Below the pieces are notes generated by a model. The model searched no databases. It was not told the DNA's origin and saw nothing but the letters and a program-made list of their open reading frames with translations. The position numbers were made by a program, and so were the translations under genes. Source: an uncultured Actinomycetes bacterium (GTDB lineage Bacteria > Actinomycetota > CALGFH01). From it: a stretch of DNA of 12,818 bases. The number at the start of each line of letters is the position of its first letter. The first letter of the stretch is position 1. The DNA is taken from positions 1 through 12,818 of the forward strand of contig CALGFH010000195.1 in the NCBI GenBank assembly GCA_937881255.1, given 5' to 3'. Shown piece by piece: positions 8,098 through 12,818 of this stretch.

Positions 8098-8934
8098 TCA
8101 GCGGCTGAGCCGCTGCCAGCGGTGGACGGCCAGGGGGAGGAAGACGGCCAGGATGCACAGCGGCCAGACCACGGCCAGCAGCATGGCGTGCTGGTCGGCC
8201 CAGGAGACGCCGCCAAGGCCGGGGTTGCCGAACAGCTCGCGGGTGGCCGTGACGGTGGCCGACAGCGGGTTCCACTCGGCGACCACGCCCAGCCAGCCCG
8301 GCATGGTGGCGGTGGGGGCGATGGCGTTGCTGAGGAAGCCGATCGGCCAGACCAGGACCTGCACCGCGGCCACCGCCTCCGGGTTCCTGACCACCAGGCC
8401 GAGGTAGATGCCGACCCAGACCAGCGCGAACCGGAGCAGCAGGAGCAGGCCGACCGCGGTCAGGGTGTCGGCGGCGCTGCCGTGCCAGCGCCAGCCGACC
8501 AGCAGCCCGCAGGCCAGCAGCACGGCCAGGCCGAGGGTGGAGTTGAGCATGTCGGCGATGCCGCGCCCGGCGACCACGGCCGAGCGGGCCATGGGCATGG
8601 CCCGGAACCGGTCGGTGACGCCCCTGGCCGCGTCGGTGGTGACCGCGATCATGGTCGCCTCGATGCCGAACAGCATGCTCAGGGCGAACATACCCGGCAT
8701 CAGGAACTCCCGGTAGCTGCCGCCGCCCGGCACCGACATGGCCCCGCCGAACAGGTAGCCGAAGAGCAGGACCACCATCACCATGAAGAGCAGGTTCATG
8801 GCCAGGGTGGCCGGCTGGCGGGCCCAGTGGGTCAGGTCGCGCCCGGTCACGGTCCAGGCGTCGGCCAGCGACCAGCGCAGCCGCTGGGTGGCCGTCTCGG
8901 GCATTGGCGGGGCCTGCACGGTCGGCACGGTCAT
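8098..8934 (-). CDS. DrrB-like ABC-2 exporter permease
   Basis: Membrane subunit of the second exporter in the window. Seen: 278 aa from ATG 8934, which overlaps the ATPase stop as ATGA, so the pair is translationally coupled. A cytosolic N-terminus (1-43) with GRDLTHWARQPATLAMN leads into about six hydrophobic segments near 44-63, 79-100, 127-147, 158-181, 187-206 and 251-270. The loop VTDRFRAMPMARSAVVAGR after the second segment, and FLSNAIAPTATMPGWLGVVAEWNP before the last, are characteristic of daunorubicin-resistance type permeases. A long open frame reads upstream of 8934 to 9930, but that part is a shadow of the ATPase gene. The stop lies 6 bp from the convergent hydrolase end. With the ATPase and the divergent TetR it should form a repressible efflux module. 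Confidence 0.91.
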   Translation of the reverse strand: MTVPTVQAPPMPETATQRLRWSLADAWTVTGRDLTHWARQPATLAMNLLFMVMVVLLFGYLFGGAMSVPGGGSYREFLMPGMFALSMLFGIEATMIAVTTDAARGVTDRFRAMPMARSAVVAGRGIADMLNSTLGLAVLLACGLLVGWRWHGSAADTLTAVGLLLLLRFALVWVGIYLGLVVRNPEAVAAVQVLVWPIGFLSNAIAPTATMPGWLGVVAEWNPLSATVTATRELFGNPGLGGVSWADQHAMLLAVVWPLCILAVFLPLAVHRWQRLSR

Positions 8935-9908
8935 GCCGTCACCTCCTGGGGCCGCTCCTCGGCGGCCTCGGTGTCGTGGCCGGTGAGGTGGAGGAACACC
9001 TCGTCCAGGGTCGGGCGGCGCAGGGCGACGTCCTCGACGGCGACGCCGGCCGCGTCCAGCTCGCGGGACGCCGCGGTGAGCGCGGCCACCCGGTCGCGGA
9101 CGGGGGCGCTGACCCGGCGGGTGTCGGGGTCGACCTCTGGCTCGTCCCCGGACACGCGGGCGACGATGGCGGCGGTGGCGGCCAGCTCGTCGGCCCGGGA
9201 GGCGACCACGTCGATCCGGTCGCCGCCCAGCTTGGACTTGAGCTGGTCGGGCGACCCGTCGGCGATCACCCGGCCCTGGTCGATCACCGAGACCTGGTCG
9301 GCCAGCTGGTCGGCCTCGTCCAGGTACTGGGTGGTCAGGAGCACGGTGGTGCCGTTGGCGACCAGCGCCCGGACCGCCGCCCAGACCTCGTTGCGGCCGC
9401 GCGGGTCCAGGCCGGTGGTCGGCTCGTCCAGGAACAGCACCGGCGGGGCCAGGATCAGGCTGGCCGCCAGGTCGAGGCGCCGCCGCATGCCGCCCGAATA
9501 CTGCTTGACCGGCTTGGCGCCCGTCCCGGCGAGCCCGAACCGCTCCAGCAGCTCGTCGGCCCGGCGACCGGCGGCGGCCCCGCCGAGGTGGTGGAGCCGG
9601 CCGAACAGGACCAGGTTCTGCCGGCCGCTGAGCACCTCGTCGACGGCGGTCTGCTGACCGAGCAGCCCGATGCGGTAGCGGACGTGGGCGGCCTGGCGGA
9701 CGACGTCGTAGCCGGCCACCAGGGCCCGGCCCCCGTCGGGCCGGAGCAGGGTGGTCAGGATGCGCACGGCGGTGGTCTTGCCGGCCCCGTTGGGGCCGAG
9801 CAGGCCGCACACCGTGCCTTCGGGCACGGCCAGGTCGAAGCCGTCGAGGGCGCTGGCCTTGCCGTAGCGCTTGCGCAGCCCCTCGGCCAGGACGGGTAGC
9901 GTTTCCAT
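8931..9908 (-). CDS. DrrA-like ABC exporter ATP-binding protein
   Basis: ATPase subunit of a daunorubicin-resistance (DrrA) type exporter, working at the membrane with the permease encoded downstream. Seen: 325 aa with Walker A GPNGAGKTT (38-46), Q-loop Q85/Q86, signature YSGGM (137-141), Walker B VLFLDEP (157-163) and, in place of the H-loop His, Gln in LLTTQYLDEAD (Q194). That Gln is usual in the DrrA subfamily; the other ATPase in this window keeps His. A C-terminal accessory domain (about 225-310) ends in LRRPTLDEVFLHLTG, typical of drug exporters. Start ATG 9908 has an AGGTGG-type site 5 nt upstream. It diverges from the TetR gene across 72 bp holding a promoter and two operator-like palindromes. 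Expected role: export of hydrophobic drugs or an endogenous product. Confidence 0.94.
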   Translation of the reverse strand: METLPVLAEGLRKRYGKASALDGFDLAVPEGTVCGLLGPNGAGKTTAVRILTTLLRPDGGRALVAGYDVVRQAAHVRYRIGLLGQQTAVDEVLSGRQNLVLFGRLHHLGGAAAGRRADELLERFGLAGTGAKPVKQYSGGMRRRLDLAASLILAPPVLFLDEPTTGLDPRGRNEVWAAVRALVANGTTVLLTTQYLDEADQLADQVSVIDQGRVIADGSPDQLKSKLGGDRIDVVASRADELAATAAIVARVSGDEPEVDPDTRRVSAPVRDRVAALTAASRELDAAGVAVEDVALRRPTLDEVFLHLTGHDTEAAEERPQEVTA

Positions 9909-9915
9909 TGCACCA

Positions 9916-9944
9916 CCTGACTCGATACACTGTACGGAGTTAGG
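9916..9944. promoter_or_regulatory. TetR operator candidate 1 (imperfect palindrome)
   Basis: A 29-bp imperfect palindrome centred on C9930; 11 of 14 base pairs across the dyad match. Its inner half-sites are TACA and TGTA, and its outer ones ACTC and GAGT. The right half contains TACGGAGTT (9933-9941), repeated exactly at 9966-9974. It lies downstream of the -10 of the exporter promoter, over its probable transcription start, where a bound repressor would block transcription. Confidence 0.65.
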
Positions 9945-9949
9945 GGCCT

Positions 9950-9978
9950 ACCATACCGTACGACATACGGAGTTGCAA
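9950..9978 (-). promoter_or_regulatory. Sigma-70-like promoter for the DrrA/DrrB exporter
   Basis: On the minus strand, TTGCAA (9978-9973) and TATGGT (9955-9950) are separated by exactly 17 bp, a good -35/-10 pair. Transcription would begin near 9943, leaving a leader of about 35 nt before the ATG at 9908. Operator candidate 2 fills the spacer and operator candidate 1 covers the start region. No equally convincing promoter was found for the TetR gene on the other strand. Confidence 0.55.
9953..9973. promoter_or_regulatory. TetR operator candidate 2 (imperfect palindrome)
   Basis: A 21-bp imperfect palindrome centred on A9963; 7 of 10 pairs match, with CCGTA and TACGG as the clearest half-sites. 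It shares TACGGAGTT with candidate 1, and the two centres are 33 bp apart, about three helical turns, which places both sites on the same DNA face. It overlaps the exporter -35/-10 spacer and ends 8 bp before the TetR start, so autoregulation is likely. Confidence 0.6.
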
Positions 9979-9980
9979 GG

Positions 9981-10778
9981 GTGACGAGTGACTACAGCGG
10001 TTCCGGCGACCCGGCGCGCAGCCTGCCGCTGCTCTGGCGCGACCAGAAGCGCCCGACCCGGGGGCCGCGACCCGGCCTGAGCGTGGACAGGGTGGTCGCC
10101 GCCGCCATCGAGCTGGCCGACGCCGAGGGGCTGGAGGCGCTGTCCATGCGCCGGGTCGCCGAGCGGCTCGGGGTGGGCACGATGTCGCTCTACACCTACG
10201 TGCCCGGCAAGGCCGAGCTGCTCGACCTCATGCTGGACACGGTGCTGGCCGAGGAGGCCAGGCCGGACGGTGCCGCCGGGGGCTGGCGGGCCGGGCTGGA
10301 GCGGCGGGCCCGTGAGGACTGGGCCCTGTACCACCGGCACCCCTGGATCCTCCAGATCACCCCGAGCCGGGCCCTGCTCGGGCCCAACGAGACCGACCTG
10401 TTCGAGGCCACCATGCGCGTGGTCGACGGGATCGGCCTCGCCGGGGCCGAGATGGTCCTGGTGGTCAGCCTGGTCGCCGAGTACACCAGGGGCGCGGCCC
10501 AGACCGCGGTCGGGGCCGCCCAGGCCGAGCGGCGCACCGGCATCTCCGACGAGGAGTGGTGGAAGGCCAGGGAGCCGCTGTTCGACAAGTACTTCGACCC
10601 CGGCCGCTACCCGACCCTGACCCGGGTGGCCGAATCGGGGGCGTTCGAGCAGCCGGCCGGCGACGACCAGTACACCGTGGCCGTGGCCCGGGAGAGCTTC
10701 GAGTTCGGCCTGCCGCGGGTCCTGGACGGGATCGAGGCGTTCGTGGCCGCCCGCGCCGCCGGTCCCGGCGGCGCCTAG
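9981..10778 (+). CDS. TetR family transcriptional repressor
   Basis: Probably a dimeric repressor of the divergent exporter and of itself, released by a small ligand that is likely an exporter substrate. Seen: 265 aa from GTG 9981. A disordered N-terminus of about 30 residues precedes the TetR DNA-binding domain (about 33-80), with SMRRVAERLGVGTMSLYTYV as helix-turn-helix and PGKAELLDLM closing it. The C-terminal ligand domain (about 105-255) contains DWALYHRHPWILQI, LFEATMRVVDGIGL and VVSLVAEYTRG, resembling the TetR_C domain (PF02909) often paired with DrrA-type exporters. The ribosome-binding site is poor (AAGG touching the GTG), and no other ATG or GTG occurs in frame before the DNA-binding domain. 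The stop lies in a CTAG shared with the convergent deacetylase stop, so the two genes overlap by 4 bp. Confidence 0.92.
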   Translation: MTSDYSGSGDPARSLPLLWRDQKRPTRGPRPGLSVDRVVAAAIELADAEGLEALSMRRVAERLGVGTMSLYTYVPGKAELLDLMLDTVLAEEARPDGAAGGWRAGLERRAREDWALYHRHPWILQITPSRALLGPNETDLFEATMRVVDGIGLAGAEMVLVVSLVAEYTRGAAQTAVGAAQAERRTGISDEEWWKAREPLFDKYFDPGRYPTLTRVAESGAFEQPAGDDQYTVAVARESFEFGLPRVLDGIEAFVAARAAGPGGA

Positions 10779-11467
10779 CGACCGCGCGTGTCGAGGGTGT
10801 GGAAGGCCTCGGCGTACTGGAGGCCGGCCTCGGCGCCGATGGCCGCGTTCCAGGTCCGGACCCGGCGCTCGAGGTCGGCGTGGTCGCTGATCTGGCTGGC
10901 GTGGGCCCGCAGCGAGGCCAGCTTGGCCCCGATGGTGGCGGTCACCTCGACCAGCTCGTCGGGGGCGTCGGTGCCGAACAGCAGCACCGTGTGGGGCCGG
11001 TGGGCGGCCAGGCCCTCGGCGGCCAAGGCCGGGGCGTAGAGGGGGTCGCGGGCCGCGACCACGCCGTCGACGGTGAGCAGGCCGGCGGCCCGGTGGTCGG
11101 GGTGGAGCAGGGAACGGCGCCAGGGGTCGTGGCCCAGGACCACGTCCGGCCGCACGACCCGGACGAGCCGGGCCACGGCCAGGCGCAGGGCCATGGTGAC
11201 CTCGAGCTCACCGTCCACCGCCCCCAGGAAGTGGACCGGGACCGCCGCCCCCAGGGCCCGTGCCGCCGCCTCGGCCTCGGCCCGCCGCACCAGGGCCAGC
11301 TCGCCCGGGTCGGTCGCCGGGTCGGCGCTGCCCTTCTCCCCGGCGGTGAAGCAGGCCAGCTCGACGTGGATCCCGCGCTCCGCCCAGGCGGCCAGGGTTC
11401 CCCCGGCCTGCAGCTCGACGTCGTCCGGGTGGGCGCCGAAGGCCAGCGCCCGGCGGACGGCGAGCAC
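10775..11467 (-). CDS. PIG-L family N-acetylglucosaminyl deacetylase (possible MshB function)
   Basis: A zinc-dependent deacetylase of the LmbE/PIG-L family, which removes acetyl groups from GlcNAc-containing small molecules. Seen: 230 aa with the zinc motif GAHPDDVE (H13, D16) and the second motif LHPDHRAAG (H122, D124, H125). FTAGEKGSADP (40-50), FLGAVDGELE and RDPLYAPALAAEGL are typical of the actinobacterial LmbE branch. Start GTG 11467 shares its G with the mshA stop (TAGTG), so translation should be coupled. Because MshA makes GlcNAc-inositol phosphate and the pathway next needs a deacetylase (MshB) after dephosphorylation, this is a good candidate for that step. Against it, characterised MshB proteins are nearer 290-300 aa, and this sequence looks more like generic LmbE proteins. 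Family is certain; substrate is inferred from context. Confidence 0.88.
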   Translation of the reverse strand: MLAVRRALAFGAHPDDVELQAGGTLAAWAERGIHVELACFTAGEKGSADPATDPGELALVRRAEAEAAARALGAAVPVHFLGAVDGELEVTMALRLAVARLVRVVRPDVVLGHDPWRRSLLHPDHRAAGLLTVDGVVAARDPLYAPALAAEGLAAHRPHTVLLFGTDAPDELVEVTATIGAKLASLRAHASQISDHADLERRVRTWNAAIGAEAGLQYAEAFHTLDTRGR

Positions 11468-12729
11468 TAGCCCATCTGCTCCAGCACCGGCTCCCGGACC
11501 AGGTCGCCGTAGATCTCGATCAGGCGGGCGGCGGCCCGGTCCCAGCCGTGGGCGCCGGCGAAGCGGGCGGCGGCGGCGCCCATGGCGGCCAGGCGGCGGG
11601 GGCTGGAGAGGAGCTGGGCGACCGTCTCGGCCCAGCAGTCCGGCTGGTGGTTGCCCAGCAGGACCCCGGTGGTGCCGTCGCCGACGGCGTGGAGCAGGCC
11701 GCCGACCCCGGCCGCGACCACCGGGGTGCCGCAGGCCTGGGCCTCGAGGGCGACCAGGCCGAACGACTCCGACCAGGACGGCATCAGGACCAGGTCGGCC
11801 GCCCGGTAGATGGTGGCCAGGCGGTCATGGGGCCGGGGGGCGAGGAAGCGGACCCGGTCGGCGACGCCGTTGGCCGCGGCCAGCCGGGCCAGCCGGGCCG
11901 GCTCACCGCCGCCGTTGCCCGACGCCCCGCCGACCACCAGCAGCTCGACGTCCAGGTCGGGCCGGCGCCGGCACAGCTCGGCCAGGGTCAGCACGGCCAC
12001 GTCGGGCGCCTTGAGCGGCTGGAGGCGGCCGACGAAGGCCAGCACCTGGCGGTGGTTGATCCCCAGGGCGGCCCTGGCCGCGGCCTTGTCGCCCGGGTGG
12101 AAGCGGCTCTGGTCGACCCCGTGGGGCACGATCTCGACCTTGGCCGGGGAGGCGCCGTACAGCTCGACCAGCTGGCGGGCCTCGGCCGGGGTCGGGGCGA
12201 GCAGGCGGTCGGCGGCGGCCACGACCCGCTCCTCGCCGGCCAGCCGGGTCGGGGGCTCGGGCTGGTCGCCGTCGGCCAGGCTGCGGTTCTTGACCCGGCC
12301 GAGGGTGTGGAAGGAGTGGGCCACCGGGCTGTCCCAGCGCTCCCGGGCCAGCCGGGCCACCCAGCCGGACACCCAGTAGTGGCTGTGGAGCACGTCGTAG
12401 GGGCCGTGGCGCTCCCCGGCCCGCAGCAGCGAGCAGAGGAACGCGCACAGGTAGCGGGACAGGTGCTGCTTGGGGATGGGGGCGAGCGGCCCCGCGGGCA
12501 GGTGCAGCACCCTGACCCCGGGCTCGACCTCGACCACCGGCGGGTCGTCGGGGGAGGTGGCCCTGGTGTAGAGGTCGGACTCGATCCCGGCCTTGGCCAG
12601 CTCGCCGGCCAGGGCGCGGACGGTGACGTTCATGCCGCCGGAGTCGCCGACCCCCGGCGGGGCCAGCGGGGAGGAGTGCACCGAGAGGACCCCGACCCGA
12701 CGCACCGGCTGCTCGAAGAACGTCTCCAA
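11467..12729 (-). CDS. mshA: D-inositol-3-phosphate glycosyltransferase (mycothiol synthesis)
   Basis: MshA transfers GlcNAc from UDP-GlcNAc to 1D-myo-inositol 3-phosphate, the first step of mycothiol synthesis, in the cytoplasm. It is a GT-B, GT4-family enzyme. Seen from TTG 12729: about 420 aa. Key motifs in order are VHSSPLAPPGVGDSGGMNV (acceptor and diphosphate loop), DVLHSHYWVSGW, HSFHTLGRVKN, IVPHGVDQSRFHPGD, GRLQPLKAPDVAV and the donor-site PSWSESFGLVALEAQACGTP. These agree with actinobacterial MshA along the whole length. Start choice: TTG 12729 has GGGGAG 5 nt upstream. A longer frame from GTG 12777 has no such site, and its start codon falls inside the 12773-12803 inverted repeat. 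GTG 12705 is another option. It is followed by the coupled PIG-L gene. Function is confident; the exact start is not. Confidence 0.94.
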   Translation of the reverse strand: METFFEQPVRRVGVLSVHSSPLAPPGVGDSGGMNVTVRALAGELAKAGIESDLYTRATSPDDPPVVEVEPGVRVLHLPAGPLAPIPKQHLSRYLCAFLCSLLRAGERHGPYDVLHSHYWVSGWVARLARERWDSPVAHSFHTLGRVKNRSLADGDQPEPPTRLAGEERVVAAADRLLAPTPAEARQLVELYGASPAKVEIVPHGVDQSRFHPGDKAAARAALGINHRQVLAFVGRLQPLKAPDVAVLTLAELCRRRPDLDVELLVVGGASGNGGGEPARLARLAAANGVADRVRFLAPRPHDRLATIYRAADLVLMPSWSESFGLVALEAQACGTPVVAAGVGGLLHAVGDGTTGVLLGNHQPDCWAETVAQLLSSPRRLAAMGAAAARFAGAHGWDRAAARLIEIYGDLVREPVLEQMG

Positions 12730-12772
12730 CCAGGCTCCCCGGGTCGCGTCCCGCTCCGCGACCGTGACGCGA

Positions 12773-12803
12773 AGCACCCGCGGGTTGTCTACCCGCGGGT
12801 GCT
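12773..12803. promoter_or_regulatory. Perfect 13-bp inverted repeat upstream of mshA
   Basis: AGCACCCGCGGGT (12773-12785) and its exact complement (12791-12803) flank a 5-nt loop. It starts 43 bp upstream of the preferred TTG start of mshA. A weak TAGCAT -10-like hexamer lies just beyond it on the minus strand (12812-12807), which would place the dyad near the transcription start or at the 5' end of the mRNA. It could be an operator, a leader hairpin, or the terminator of a gene beyond the window; no T tract follows on either strand. Confidence 0.6.
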
Positions 12804-12818
12804 CACATGCTACCGGCG

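Noticed and set aside
8935..9930. N-terminal extension of the DrrB-like permease into a 610-codon frame
   Set aside because: The extension is an out-of-frame reading of the DrrA-like ATPase gene. The ATG at 8934, overlapping the ATPase stop as ATGA, gives a normal 278-aa permease.

Overview
The window comes from a very GC-rich genome (clearly above 70% G+C by eye, with strong G/C preference at third codon positions). It encodes MshA, the committed glycosyltransferase of mycothiol synthesis, which points to an actinomycete (Actinomycetota). Gene order and several unusual choices, such as an archaeal-type phosphoglycerate mutase, suggest a lineage away from the well-studied mycobacteria and streptomycetes. 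I cannot name the genus.

Layout from left to right. (1) 3-689, minus: a nucleotidyltransferase of the glucose-1-phosphate thymidylyltransferase family, cut by the window edge. (2) 802-2034, minus: cofactor-independent phosphoglycerate mutase of the ApgM type. (3) 2035-2483: a 449-bp stretch without a credible gene but with nested inverted repeats. (4) 2484-2987, minus: a YbjN-domain protein. (5) 3079-8091, plus: an operon-like run holding an ABC-2 exporter (ATPase plus permease, 4-nt overlap), a tandem HD-GYP/LuxR regulator, and two tandem alpha/beta hydrolases, the second broken by a frameshift. (6) 8098-9908, minus: a second DrrA/DrrB-like exporter pair with a 4-nt overlap. (7) 9981-10778, plus: a TetR repressor, divergent from the second exporter, with two imperfect palindromes 33 bp apart between them. 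(8) 10775-11467, minus: a PIG-L family deacetylase whose GTG overlaps the stop codon of the gene before it, mshA. (9) 11467-12729, minus: mshA, preceded by a perfect 13-bp inverted repeat.

How the parts fit. mshA, the YbjN gene and a phosphoglycerate mutase gene lie in the same order and orientation as in mycobacteria (Rv0486, Rv0487, Rv0489 in M. tuberculosis, from memory). Here mshA carries a coupled PIG-L deacetylase that could supply the next step of mycothiol synthesis. The mutase has been replaced by an unrelated enzyme of the same function. About 7.8 kb of exporters, regulators and hydrolases sits between the two halves, so it looks like an accessory cassette placed inside a conserved housekeeping neighbourhood. 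The TetR/second-exporter half reads as a self-contained drug-sensing efflux module. The first exporter, HD-GYP/LuxR and hydrolase half has no recognised function.
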